From Hydrogenophaga sp040372165 (GTDB lineage: Bacteria > Pseudomonadota > Gammaproteobacteria > Burkholderiales > Burkholderiaceae_C), in NCBI RefSeq assembly GCF_040372165.1, contig NZ_BAABWG010000001.1:186001-250000 (forward strand): a stretch of DNA of 64,000 bases. Direction: 5' to 3'. The position numbers and the translations under genes were made by a program. Below the pieces are notes generated by a model, which did not search any database, was not told where the DNA came from, and saw only the letters and a program-made list of their open reading frames with translations. Within the stretch, counting starts at the first letter, position 1; the number at the start of each line of letters is the position of its first letter. This document shows, piece after piece, positions 8,134-16,885 of this stretch.

Positions 8134-9369
8134 GTGAAATTCGCTTTGAAATCTGTTGCCGTTGCCGCACTTACTTTGTCAATGGCTGGCGCCTATGCTC
8201 AGCAGGGAGAGACGGTCAAGATCGCGTTTATCGACCCGCTGTCCGGTCCCTTTGCAGCTGTGGGGCAAAACCTGCTGAAAAGCTGGCAATACACGGCTGA
8301 AGTCAAGAACGGCAAGAACAACCCCGCCGGTGTGAACTTTGAAGTGACGGGCTTCGACAACAAGGCGTCCCCACAGGAAAGCCTGAACTCCCTGAAGGCC
8401 GCCATCGATCAGGGCTACCGCTATGTGGCTCAGGGCAACGGCTCTGGCGCTGCAGCAGCCATCTCGGCCGCAGTCGAAAAGCACAACTCCCGCAACCCCG
8501 GCAAGGAAGTGGTCTTCCTGAACTATGCGGCGGTTGATCCCTCACTGACCAACGAGAAGTGCAGCTACTGGCACTTCCGTCTGGACGCTGACACGTCCAT
8601 GAAGATGGAAGCGCTGACAACGTTCATGAAAGATCAGGCCGGCGTCAAGAAGGTCTATGTGATCGGTCAGAACTACTCGCATGGCCAGCAAGTCTCCAAG
8701 TACTTCAAGGACGGCATCAAGCGCAAGCGTCCGGACATCGAAATTGTGGGCGATGAGCTGCACCCGATCGGCCAGGTCAAGGACTTTGCGCCTTACGTTG
8801 CCAAGATCAAACAGTCGGGCGCCGACGCCATCGTGACCGGCAACTGGGGTGCCGACCTGGTGTTGCTGGTCAAGGCCATCAGCGATGCCGGCCTGAAGAT
8901 CCCGATGTACACCTACTATGCAGGCACGACCGGCACACCTACCGCACTGGCTGCCGGCGGCGCCGATGAAGTGTATGTGGTGGCCTACGCGCACTCCAAC
9001 ATGGAGGGCGAAGTCTCCAAGATGGCTTATGACTTCAAGGACAAGTTCAAGGACGACTACTACACCCTGGCCATCTACAACGGCATCAACCTGCTGAGCA
9101 ACGCCATGGCGAAAGCCAAGTCCACCGATCCGGTCAAGGTGGCTGCCGCCCTGGAAGGCCTGGAGGTCAAGAGCTTTGCTGGCAATGTGACCATGCGCAA
9201 GCAGGATCACCAGCTTCAGCAGTCCATGTTCGTGACGAAGTGGGCCAAAGTGACGCCCAAGACGCCATACGACGTGGAAAACACGGGCTTCAACTTTGTG
9301 CCAATCAAGCAAATGGAGCCCTACGTTGCCAGCACGCCCACCAGCTGCGACATGAAGCGCCCCTCCTAA
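8134..9369 (+). CDS. Periplasmic binding protein of a Liv-type ABC transporter (paralogue 2)
   Basis: A 411-residue substrate-binding protein with a standard Sec signal peptide (MKFALKSVAVAALTLSMAGA, cleavage near YAQ). It starts with GTG at 8134, 7 bases after GGAGG. It is a type-1 periplasmic binding protein whose blocks IDPLSGPF, SWQYTAEVK, QGNGSGAAA, YSHGQQVS and GNWGADLVLL match paralogue 1. A strong terminator follows, then the permease genes, so this should be the main, abundant receptor of the LivHMGF importer. The ligand is not known; amino acids, amides or carboxylates are all possible for this family. Confidence 0.93.
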   Translation: MKFALKSVAVAALTLSMAGAYAQQGETVKIAFIDPLSGPFAAVGQNLLKSWQYTAEVKNGKNNPAGVNFEVTGFDNKASPQESLNSLKAAIDQGYRYVAQGNGSGAAAAISAAVEKHNSRNPGKEVVFLNYAAVDPSLTNEKCSYWHFRLDADTSMKMEALTTFMKDQAGVKKVYVIGQNYSHGQQVSKYFKDGIKRKRPDIEIVGDELHPIGQVKDFAPYVAKIKQSGADAIVTGNWGADLVLLVKAISDAGLKIPMYTYYAGTTGTPTALAAGGADEVYVVAYAHSNMEGEVSKMAYDFKDKFKDDYYTLAIYNGINLLSNAMAKAKSTDPVKVAAALEGLEVKSFAGNVTMRKQDHQLQQSMFVTKWAKVTPKTPYDVENTGFNFVPIKQMEPYVASTPTSCDMKRPS

Positions 9370-9419
9370 AGGTGGATACCCCTGGTGCTGGTCATCTGGC
9401 GCCAGGGTGATCTTCGATT

Positions 9420-9469
9420 GGGCCTGCTATGACTCCATCTGCAATGATGGGGGGCAGGCCCGGTTTTTT
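9420..9469 (+). terminator. Terminator/attenuator between binding protein and permease genes
   Basis: The perfect 8-bp stem GGGCCTGC (9420-9427) / GCAGGCCC (9454-9461), with an inner CCATC/GATGG stem, is followed by GGTTTTTT. A weaker GC-rich hairpin precedes it at about 9379-9407. Partial read-through would give much binding protein and little permease, the usual ratio for such importers. Confidence 0.85.
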
Positions 9470-9500
9470 GATCGAATGAATTTGCCTTCGGCAAAAGAAC

Positions 9501-10448
9501 ATGGAATTCTTCACCATATCGCTGCTCAACGGCATCAGCTACGGGCTGTTGCTGTTCATGCTGAGCTCCGGCCTGACGCTGATTTTCAGCATGATGGGCG
9601 TGCTCAATTTTGCCCACGCCAGTTTCTACATGGTGGGGGCCTATGTGGCATACAGCCTGATGCTGATCGTCGGCTTCTGGCCCGCACTTTTCATTTCACC
9701 CATCATCGTCGGTGTGCTGGGTGCATTGTTCGAAAAATATGCCTTGCGCCGTGTGCACAAGTTCGGCCACGTGCCTGAGCTGCTGATCACCTTTGGCCTG
9801 AGCTACATCATTCTGGAAATGGTTCAGCTGGTCTGGGGCACGAGCTCGGTGGACTATCGCGTCCCCGATGAACTGAGCGGGCCGCTGTTCACGCTGTGGG
9901 GAACGCAGTTCCCCATGTATCGCGGCTTCATGATGGGGGTTTCCCTGGTCATGCTGGTGTCGATCTGGCTGCTGCTCACCCGCACCCGCATCGGACTGGT
10001 GATTCAGGCTGCACTGACGCACCCGGAGACGGTCGAGACACTCGGCCACAATGTGCCGCGCGTTTTCATGATGGTCTTCGGTGGCGGCTCCGCCCTGGCG
10101 GGACTTGCAGGGGTCATTGGCGGCAATGCATTCGTGACCGAGCCTGGCATGGCCAGCGCCGTCGGGCCCATCATCTTCGTGGTGGTGGTCGTTGGGGGCA
10201 TGGGCTCCTTGTCTGGCGCCTTCCTGGCTTCCTTGCTCATCGGACTGGTGCAGACGTTTGCCGTGGCCATTGATTCGTCAGCCGTGACAGTGATGGAAAC
10301 GTTCAACGTCGCCATCACCGAAGAGACCTTCGGCTATGCGCTTCTGAAGCTCAAAGTCAGTCAGGTCGCGCCCATCCTGCCGTACCTGTTTCTGGTGCTG
10401 ATCCTGATCTTCCGTCCCCGCGGTCTGCTGGGCACCCGTGAGGGCTGA
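9501..10448 (+). CDS. livH: Branched-chain amino acid-type ABC transporter permease (LivH family)
   Basis: A 315-residue integral membrane protein with about eight hydrophobic segments. It begins MEFFTISLLNGISYGLLLFM and contains GLTLIFSMMGVLNFAHASFYM, the diagnostic N-terminal block of LivH permeases. The cytoplasmic coupling region near TRIGLVIQAALTHPETVETLG contacts the ATPases. It forms the channel with LivM (10453-11784). The gene follows a terminator that separates it from the binding-protein gene, and lies 4 bases from livM. Confidence 0.94.
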   Translation: MEFFTISLLNGISYGLLLFMLSSGLTLIFSMMGVLNFAHASFYMVGAYVAYSLMLIVGFWPALFISPIIVGVLGALFEKYALRRVHKFGHVPELLITFGLSYIILEMVQLVWGTSSVDYRVPDELSGPLFTLWGTQFPMYRGFMMGVSLVMLVSIWLLLTRTRIGLVIQAALTHPETVETLGHNVPRVFMMVFGGGSALAGLAGVIGGNAFVTEPGMASAVGPIIFVVVVVGGMGSLSGAFLASLLIGLVQTFAVAIDSSAVTVMETFNVAITEETFGYALLKLKVSQVAPILPYLFLVLILIFRPRGLLGTREG

Positions 10449-10452
10449 GACG

Positions 10453-11784
10453 ATGAATACCTCTGTTTCCAAGGCCATGCCGGCCCACAGCACCACGCGT
10501 GCCTACTACTCCTTCAAGCCGCTCAACGTAGGGCGATGGATCATCTGGGGCTTGTTTGCCCTGTTGCTGGCCATCAGTCCGGTGTTGTGGGACAGCAGTC
10601 TCTCGCACACCATGCTCTCGCAAATGGGCATTCTCACCATCATCTGCCTGAGCTACAACATGTTGCTGGGGCAAGGCGGCATGCTCAGTTTTGGTCATGC
10701 CGTCTACTCGGGCATGGGCGCGTTCTTCGCCATTCATACGCTCAATCTGGTCTCTGATGGTGACTGGGGAGTGCCCGTCAGCCTCATCCCCCTGGTGGCC
10801 GGTCTGGGCTCCATGTGCGTGGCGATATTGCTGGGCTGGGTGACCACCAAGAAGGCGGCGACGCCGTTTGCGATGATCACCATGGGCATTGGTGAGCTGG
10901 TCTGGGCCATGTCGCTGATGTTTCCGGAGTTCTTCGGTGGCGAAGGCGGTATCTCGGGCGACCGTGTGACCGGCTCCACGCCGTTCGGCATCACGTTTGG
11001 CCCGCAGATCCAGCTCTACTATCTGATTGCGATCTATACCTTTGTCTGTACCGCATTGATGTACGCGTTCACCCGCACGCCTCTGGGCCGCATGCTCAAT
11101 GCCGTGCGTGACAACCCGGAGCGGGTGGCCTTCATCGGCTACGACACGCAAATGGTTCGCTACCTTTCATTTGTGCTGGCAGGCTTCTTTGCAGGCATTG
11201 GTGGCGGTCTGGCTGCACTCAACTTCGAAATCGTGACCTCCGAGGTCGTGGGTGCCGTGCAGTCAGGGGGCTATCTGCTGTTCACATTCCTGGGCGGGGC
11301 CACCTTCTTCTTCGGCCCGATCATCGGCGCCATCCTGATGGTGCTTGCCCTGGTCCTTCTGTCTGAACTCACCAAGGCATGGCTGCTCTATCTGGGACTG
11401 GCCTTCCTGTTCATGGTGATGTACGCCCCGGGGGGAGTTGCCAGCCTGATCATGATGAATTTGCGTGTGGCCAAGTTCGGTCGCTTGCGTGAGCTGTGGG
11501 TTGCCTATCTGGCGCTCGCAGTCGCAGGACTGGTGGCACTTTTGGGTGCCGGCGCCATGGTCGAGATGGTGTATCACCAGAAGCTCAACGCTGCCCTGGG
11601 GCCTGTCGTGACCTTTGCGGGCATCGACCTCAATGTCGAGGGCGTGGGCAGCTGGTTTGGCGCCGGTTTTGTGTTCGTCACCGGTATGGCCATTTTCGAA
11701 CTGACGCGACGCGCGTTCCTCAAGCACTGGTCGGCCATTCAGACCGACATCGAAATGGAAATCAAGCGGCGGGAGGCGCAATGA
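10453..11784 (+). CDS. livM: Branched-chain amino acid-type ABC transporter permease (LivM family)
   Basis: A 443-residue membrane permease. The LivM motif region GILTIICLSYNMLLGQGGML with SFGHAVYSGMGAFFA is near the N terminus, and the coupling block TRTPLGRMLNAVRDNPERVAF follows mid-protein. A C-terminal extension beyond the usual core carries further membrane segments (VAYLALAVAGLVALLGAGAM). The start is set at ATG 10453, 4 bases after the livH stop; a GTG at 10438 inside livH is the alternative. The stop overlaps the livG start (ATGA), indicating coupled translation. Confidence 0.93.
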   Translation: MNTSVSKAMPAHSTTRAYYSFKPLNVGRWIIWGLFALLLAISPVLWDSSLSHTMLSQMGILTIICLSYNMLLGQGGMLSFGHAVYSGMGAFFAIHTLNLVSDGDWGVPVSLIPLVAGLGSMCVAILLGWVTTKKAATPFAMITMGIGELVWAMSLMFPEFFGGEGGISGDRVTGSTPFGITFGPQIQLYYLIAIYTFVCTALMYAFTRTPLGRMLNAVRDNPERVAFIGYDTQMVRYLSFVLAGFFAGIGGGLAALNFEIVTSEVVGAVQSGGYLLFTFLGGATFFFGPIIGAILMVLALVLLSELTKAWLLYLGLAFLFMVMYAPGGVASLIMMNLRVAKFGRLRELWVAYLALAVAGLVALLGAGAMVEMVYHQKLNAALGPVVTFAGIDLNVEGVGSWFGAGFVFVTGMAIFELTRRAFLKHWSAIQTDIEMEIKRREAQ

Positions 11785-12620
11785 GCACGATGGAAACCCA
11801 AGCAGTGACCAATCGACCTCTGGAAGAGAGCATGAGCCATGTCGCCGCCGGCGGCTATGCGCTGGAACTGCGCAACCTGCGAAAGAGCTTTGGCAAGACC
11901 GAGATCATTTGCGGCGTGGACCTGGCTGTTCGCTCGGGCGAGCGGGTGGCCATCATCGGACCGAACGGGGCGGGCAAGTCCACGTTGTTCAACCTGATAT
12001 CCGGCCGCTTTGAGCCCACCAGTGGTGATGTGCTGCTCAAGGGGCAGCGCATCAACGGCAAGAAGCCCTATGAGATCAATCGCATGGGCCTCTCTCGCAG
12101 CTTCCAGATCACCAACATCTTTCCCAAGCTGAGCGTGTTCGAGAACCTGCGCTGCAGCGTGTTGTGGAGCCTGGGCTATCGGTACACCTTGTTCCGTTTT
12201 CTGGCTGACCTCGATGATGCGAACGAGCGGGCTGAAGAGCTGCTCAACATGATTCATCTGGACAAGAAGCGCGACACGCTGGCCATGAACCTGACCTACG
12301 CCGAACAGCGCGCCCTTGAGATAGGCATCACCATTGCCGGAGGCGCAGAAGTGGTGTTGCTTGACGAGCCCACCGCGGGCATGAGCAAGAGCGAAACGTC
12401 GCGGTTCATCGAGTTGATCCGTGAGGTCACGGTGGGCAAAACCCTCCTGACGGTGGAGCACGACATGGGCGTGGTCTTCGGTCTGGCCGACAAGATCGCG
12501 GTGGTGGTTTACGGCGAAGTGCTGGCATTTGACACGCCTGATGAGGTGCGTGCCAACCCACGCGTGCAGGAGGCCTATCTGGGGTCGGTGTTGGCCGAGC
12601 AACAGGCCTCGGGCCATTGA
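11781..12620 (+). CDS. livG: ABC transporter ATP-binding protein (LivG family)
   Basis: A 279-residue ATPase. Walker A is GPNGAGKST (K66), and Walker B is VVLLDEPTAG. The ABC signature is degenerate, LTYAEQR in place of LSGGQ, as in many LivG proteins, and the switch histidine is in LLTVEHDMGVVFGLADK. The ATG at 11781 overlaps the livM stop and has GGGAGG just upstream; a downstream methionine (SHVAAGGYALEL) is a less likely start. It pairs with LivF (12638-13333) to drive import. Confidence 0.94.
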   Translation: MSTMETQAVTNRPLEESMSHVAAGGYALELRNLRKSFGKTEIICGVDLAVRSGERVAIIGPNGAGKSTLFNLISGRFEPTSGDVLLKGQRINGKKPYEINRMGLSRSFQITNIFPKLSVFENLRCSVLWSLGYRYTLFRFLADLDDANERAEELLNMIHLDKKRDTLAMNLTYAEQRALEIGITIAGGAEVVLLDEPTAGMSKSETSRFIELIREVTVGKTLLTVEHDMGVVFGLADKIAVVVYGEVLAFDTPDEVRANPRVQEAYLGSVLAEQQASGH

Positions 12621-12637
12621 ACAGGGAGCACTGAGTC

Positions 12638-13333
12638 ATGTTGACAGTCAAGCAACTTCACGCCTACTACGGCAAGAGCCATGTGCTTCATGGAGTCGAC
12701 TTTGAAGTCGGCAAGGGAGAGATTGTTGCCCTGCTGGGGCGCAACGGCTCGGGCCGGTCTACCACCGCCAAGGCCATCATGGGACTGGTCGAATGCAGGG
12801 GTCAGGTGGAATGGCAAGGCCAGCAAATCACCGGGAAAAAACCCTTCGAAGTGGCGCACCTGGGATTGGGCTACGTGCCTGAGAATCGCGACATCTTCCC
12901 CAAGCTCACCGTTCACCAGAACCTGCTGCTCGGACAAAAGGGCAGTGGCAAGGGCGCGCGCTGGTCATTCGATGACATGTACGCCATGTTCCCGCGCCTG
13001 AAGGAGCGGGAGCACACAGAGGCAGGTGTTCTGTCTGGTGGCGAGCAGCAGATGCTGACACTTTGCCGGACTCTCATGGGAGACCCGGATCTCATCATCA
13101 TCGATGAACCGACGGAGGGCCTGGCACCCAAGATCGTGGAGCTCGTGGGGGAATACCTGCAAAAGCTCAAGGCAAGAGGTGTCTCTGTTCTATTGATCGA
13201 ACAGAAGCTCACCATCGCCCTGAACATCTCGGACCGGCTGCTGGTGATGGGGCACGGCAGCATCGTGTTCGAAGGATCGCCCGATGAACTCAGGGATAAC
13301 CCTGGGATTCGCAAGGAATGGCTGGAAGTCTGA
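12638..13333 (+). CDS. livF: ABC transporter ATP-binding protein (LivF family) with arginine in Walker A
   Basis: A 231-residue ATPase with the ABC signature LSGGEQQM and Walker B LIIIDEPTEGL. Walker A reads GRNGSGRST: the lysine that normally binds the ATP phosphates is R40. The codon is an unambiguous CGG. All other motifs are intact, so this is probably a working subunit in which one nucleotide site is altered or arginine substitutes. It starts 17 bases after livG with GGGAG upstream, and is the last transporter gene before the hydratase/dehydrogenase promoter. Confidence 0.93.
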   Translation: MLTVKQLHAYYGKSHVLHGVDFEVGKGEIVALLGRNGSGRSTTAKAIMGLVECRGQVEWQGQQITGKKPFEVAHLGLGYVPENRDIFPKLTVHQNLLLGQKGSGKGARWSFDDMYAMFPRLKEREHTEAGVLSGGEQQMLTLCRTLMGDPDLIIIDEPTEGLAPKIVELVGEYLQKLKARGVSVLLIEQKLTIALNISDRLLVMGHGSIVFEGSPDELRDNPGIRKEWLEV

Positions 13334-13354
13334 CCTGAAGGTGACAGACAGCGC

Positions 13355-13395
13355 TTGCGGCGGCGCACAAAATTCCTAAAATCGAACGATCGTTC
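13355..13395 (+). promoter_or_regulatory. Promoter with overlapping GAACGATCGTTC operator (copy 2)
   Basis: A -10-like TAAAAT (13377-13382) has a weak TTGCGG -35 (13355-13360) 16 bases upstream. The perfect 12-bp palindrome GAACGATCGTTC (13384-13395) begins directly after it, at the expected transcription start. It matches the dyad before the acyl-CoA ligase (4979-4992) in all but two central bases. This is the classical arrangement of a TetR-family repressor site. Such regulators of fatty-acid degradation are known in Betaproteobacteria; the protein acting here is not in the window. Confidence 0.6.
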
Positions 13396-13465
13396 TTTTT
13401 GGGCACGGCACACGCCCAGGGCGCCGTGCCCATTTCGTTTTCACCCTTCTAGTCGAGGAGACTTC

Positions 13466-15574
13466 ATGACCGCTGAGTACAAGGTCCACGGTGACGTGGC
13501 AGTGATCACCATGACAAACCCGCCGGTCAACGGCCTGGGTTATTCCACCCGCCGAGGCATTGTTGATGGCCTGGAGCAGGCAGGCAAAGACGCCAAAGTC
13601 AAGGCCGTGGTCATCACAGGCGCAGGCAAGGCATTTTCCGGTGGTGCTGACATCAAGGAGTTCGACACGCCTCAAGCGACAGCTGAGCCCAATCTGCTCA
13701 GCGTCATCCTGGCGTTGGAAGCTTTCGACAAGCCCACCGTGGCTGCCGTGCATTCGGTGTGTATGGGTGGCGGGCTGGAGCTCGCACTGGGTTGCCATTA
13801 CCGCGTGGCCGCGCCTGGCTGCAGCGTGGCGTTGCCAGAAGTCAAGATTGGCCTGATTCCGGGCGCCGGCGGTACGCAGCGCCTGCCGCGCGTCATTGGC
13901 GTGGAGCCAGCGCTGAACATGATTGTCTCTGGTGAGCCGGTCAAGAGCGAGCTGCTCGCTTCCATTCCTGGCCAGAAGCTGTTCGACAAGCTCGCCGCTT
14001 CACCCGAAGCACTGGCCGAGGAAGCCCTGGCCTTCGCCAAGGAAGTGGGCGCCAAACATGCTGGCGGTGAGGCACTGCCGCTGGTGCGCAACCTGCCCAA
14101 CAAGCACCCCAAGGGCGACGCCTACTTCCAGTTCGCCCGCAACATGGTTAAAGGCATGGCCAAGAACTTCCCTGCGCCCGCCAAGTGCGTGGATGCGGTG
14201 GAAGCCGGCACCAAGATGAAGTTCGACGCCGGCATGGCCAACGAACTGGAGATCTTCAAGAACCTGATGCTCACGGCTGAAAGCCGCGCCTTGCGTCACC
14301 TGTTCATGGCAGAGCGCGCCGCGTCCAAGATTCCGGACGTGCCGTCCGACACTCCCCAGCGCGAAATCAAGTCCGTCGCCGTGATCGGCGCTGGCACCAT
14401 GGGCGGTGGCATCTCGATGAACTTCCTGCAGGCCGGTATCCCCGTCACGATTCTGGAGACCAAGCAAGAGGCGCTGGACCGTGGTCTGTCCATTATCCGA
14501 GGCAACTACGAAGCCCGCGTGAAGAAAGGCAAGCTCAAGCAGGAGAAGTACGAGGGCTACATGTCCCTGCTGACACCCACGCTGAGCTACGACGATCTGA
14601 AAGACGCCGACCTCGTCATCGAGGCTGTGTTTGAAGACCTGGGCGTCAAGGAGACCGTATTCAAGAAGCTGGACGAGGTCATGAAGCCCGGTGCCATCCT
14701 GGCCTCCAACACCTCTACGCTGGACCTGAACAAGATCGCCGCGTTCACCAAGCGTCCTCAAGACGTGGTGGGCCTGCACTTCTTCAGCCCGGCCAACGTC
14801 ATGAAGCTGCTGGAAGTGGTGCGTGGCGACAAGACCGGCAAGGACGTCATGGCCACCGTGATGACCGTGGCCAAGAAGATCCGCAAAGTCGCGGTGGTCT
14901 CTGGCGTGTGCGACGGGTTCATCGGCAACCGCATGGTCGAGCAGTACGGCCGGCAGGGCGGCTTCCTGCTGGACGAAGGTTGCACACCAGAGCAGGTCGA
15001 CAAAGCCATCGAGAAGTTCGGTTTTGCCATGGGCCCGTTCCGCATGGGCGATTTGGCAGGCAACGACATCGGTTGGGCCATTCGCAAGCGCCGCGCTGTC
15101 GAAAATCCCGACATGAAGTACAGCAAGACAGCGGACCTGCTGTGCGAGAAAGGTCGCTTCGGTCAGAAGACCGGCGGTGGCTGGTACGACTACAAGCCCG
15201 GCCAGCGCAAGCCGATCCCGAACGCCGAGGTCATCCAGATGATCGAGGAGCACCGCAAGACGCTTGGCATCACACCGCGCAAGATTTCCGACCAGGAAAT
15301 CGTGCAGCGCCTGGTGTTCGCATTGGTCAACGAGGCAGCGCACATTCTGGAAGAGGGCATTGCGAACAAGGCCAGCGATATCGATGTGGTCTACATCTTC
15401 GGCTACGGCTTCCCGGTGCACCGCGGCGGCCCAATGAACTACGCCAACGAAGTGGGCCTGTTCAACGTGGTCCAGGCCATGAAGCGCTTTGCGCAGAACC
15501 CGCTCGACGACGCCGCATTCTGGGAGCCAGCTCCCTTGCTCAAGCGTCTGGCCGACGAAGGCAAGACATTTTGA
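13466..15574 (+). CDS. Bifunctional enoyl-CoA hydratase / 3-hydroxyacyl-CoA dehydrogenase
   Basis: A 702-residue fused beta-oxidation enzyme. Residues about 1-190 are a crotonase domain with the oxyanion block FSGGADIKEF and both catalytic glutamates, E105 (GGGLELALG) and E125 (ALPEVKIGLIPGAGG). Residues about 295-480 are the NAD-binding domain (VAVIGAGTMGGGI, catalytic histidine in GLHFFSPA), followed by two C-terminal dehydrogenase domains. It converts enoyl-CoA to 3-ketoacyl-CoA. The length and order resemble FadB/FadJ and peroxisomal bifunctional enzymes. The start at 13466 has GAGGAG 6 bases upstream; the open frame extends further 5-prime through the operator, which I exclude. The thiolase gene follows. 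Confidence 0.94.
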   Translation: MTAEYKVHGDVAVITMTNPPVNGLGYSTRRGIVDGLEQAGKDAKVKAVVITGAGKAFSGGADIKEFDTPQATAEPNLLSVILALEAFDKPTVAAVHSVCMGGGLELALGCHYRVAAPGCSVALPEVKIGLIPGAGGTQRLPRVIGVEPALNMIVSGEPVKSELLASIPGQKLFDKLAASPEALAEEALAFAKEVGAKHAGGEALPLVRNLPNKHPKGDAYFQFARNMVKGMAKNFPAPAKCVDAVEAGTKMKFDAGMANELEIFKNLMLTAESRALRHLFMAERAASKIPDVPSDTPQREIKSVAVIGAGTMGGGISMNFLQAGIPVTILETKQEALDRGLSIIRGNYEARVKKGKLKQEKYEGYMSLLTPTLSYDDLKDADLVIEAVFEDLGVKETVFKKLDEVMKPGAILASNTSTLDLNKIAAFTKRPQDVVGLHFFSPANVMKLLEVVRGDKTGKDVMATVMTVAKKIRKVAVVSGVCDGFIGNRMVEQYGRQGGFLLDEGCTPEQVDKAIEKFGFAMGPFRMGDLAGNDIGWAIRKRRAVENPDMKYSKTADLLCEKGRFGQKTGGGWYDYKPGQRKPIPNAEVIQMIEEHRKTLGITPRKISDQEIVQRLVFALVNEAAHILEEGIANKASDIDVVYIFGYGFPVHRGGPMNYANEVGLFNVVQAMKRFAQNPLDDAAFWEPAPLLKRLADEGKTF

Positions 15575-15582
15575 ACGTGAGC

Positions 15583-15659
15583 ACCCCCCTGCGCCGCTTC
15601 GCGTCTTCCCCCTGAGGGGGACGCGCCCATTGGACCGGCTAAGCCGGATCTGCGGGCGC
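15583..15659. repeat. Intergenic palindromic repeat, copy A
   Basis: It contains GCGCCGCTTCGCGTC, a CCCCC-N2-GGGGG hairpin and GGACCGGC-N3-GCCGGATC. The same three blocks in the same order recur at 16911-16990, after the thiolase gene. The layout resembles REP-like elements that I recall from Comamonadaceae intergenic regions. Confidence 0.7.
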
Positions 15660-15709
15660 CTGGCGTGCGCACCCGTGCTTGACCCCAGATTTACCAGGAC
15701 ACACTCATC

Positions 15710-16885
15710 ATGAGCAACGCAGTTATTGTTTCCACCGCACGCACCCCGCTGGCCAAGAGCTGGAAGGGTTCTTTCAACATGACCCATGGCGCAACGCTGG
15801 GTGGGCACGTCGTTCGTGCTGCCATCGAGCGTGCCGGCATCGATGCCGGCGCCATCGAAGACGTCATCATGGGTTGTGCCAACCCCGAGGGCGCTACCGG
15901 CATGAACATCGCACGTCAGATTGCGCTGGCCGCTGGTTGCCCGGTCAACGTCTCTGGCATGACGGTCAACCGTTTCTGCTCCTCCGGTCTGCAGACCATT
16001 GCCCTGGCAGCGCAGCGTGTGATCGCTGGCGAAGGCGATGTCTACGTGGCCGGTGGCGTGGAGAGCATTTCCTGCGTTCAGCAGGAAATGAACATGCACA
16101 TGATCTTCGACCCTGCGCTGCAGAAGAAGAAGCCAGAGATCTACTGGTCCATGCTGCAGACCGCCGAGCAAGTGGCCAAGCGCTACAACATCGGCCGTGA
16201 CGCCATGGACGAGTACGGCGCTGCCAGCCAGCAAAAGGCCTGTGCGGCGCAAGCGGCCGGCAAGTTCGATGACGAGATTGCGCCGATCACGGTCACGGCC
16301 GGCATTGCCGACAAGACCCTGGGCCTGATCACCAAGGAAGTGACCGTGAGCAAGGACGAAGGTCTGCGCGAAGGCACTACCAAGGAAGGCATAGCCGGCA
16401 TTCGTTCAGCGATGCCAGGCGGTGTGGTTTCTGCCGGCAACGCCAGCCAGTTCTCCGACGGCGCAGGCGCTTGCGTGGTCGTGAGTGAAGAGTACGCCAG
16501 CAAGCATGGTCTCAAGCCACTGGGCCGTTTCCTCGGCTTCGCCGTGGCCGGTTGCGAGCCAGACGAAATGGGCATTGGCCCGGTGTTTGCTGTGCCCAAG
16601 GTGCTCAGCAAGCTGGGCCTCAAGGTCGACGACATCGACCTGTGGGAACTCAACGAAGCCTTTGCAGTGCAGGTCATGTACTGCCGCGACAAGCTGGGCA
16701 TCCCGGCTGATCGCCTCAACGTCAACGGCGGCGCCATTGCGCTGGGTCACCCCTACGGTGTCTCCGGCCAGCGCCTGACCGGCCACGCCCTCATCGAAGG
16801 CAAGCGCCGCGGCGCCAAGCGCGTGTGCGTGACCATGTGTATCGGTGGCGGTATGGGTGCTGCCGGAGTCTTCGAAGTGTTGTAA
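15710..16885 (+). CDS. Acetyl-CoA C-acyltransferase (3-ketoacyl-CoA thiolase)
   Basis: A 391-residue thiolase that cleaves 3-ketoacyl-CoA with CoA, releasing acetyl-CoA and a shortened acyl-CoA. The nucleophile is C90 (NRFCSSG), the catalytic histidine is H347 (GGAIALGHPYG) and the acid/base cysteine is C377 (CVTMCIGGGMG). The active-site block WELNEAFAVQ is also present. It lies 135 bases after the hydratase/dehydrogenase gene and completes the last steps of a beta-oxidation spiral. It is flanked on both sides by copies of an intergenic repeat. It could be called fadA-like; FadA and PaaJ types cannot be separated with certainty here. Confidence 0.94.
   Translation: MSNAVIVSTARTPLAKSWKGSFNMTHGATLGGHVVRAAIERAGIDAGAIEDVIMGCANPEGATGMNIARQIALAAGCPVNVSGMTVNRFCSSGLQTIALAAQRVIAGEGDVYVAGGVESISCVQQEMNMHMIFDPALQKKKPEIYWSMLQTAEQVAKRYNIGRDAMDEYGAASQQKACAAQAAGKFDDEIAPITVTAGIADKTLGLITKEVTVSKDEGLREGTTKEGIAGIRSAMPGGVVSAGNASQFSDGAGACVVVSEEYASKHGLKPLGRFLGFAVAGCEPDEMGIGPVFAVPKVLSKLGLKVDDIDLWELNEAFAVQVMYCRDKLGIPADRLNVNGGAIALGHPYGVSGQRLTGHALIEGKRRGAKRVCVTMCIGGGMGAAGVFEVL

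Noticed and set aside
14000..16252. Very long minus-strand open frame opposite the hydratase/dehydrogenase and thiolase genes
   Set aside because: It is an antisense shadow of two well-supported enzymes in high-GC DNA; its translation is His/Val/Leu-rich with no domain character.
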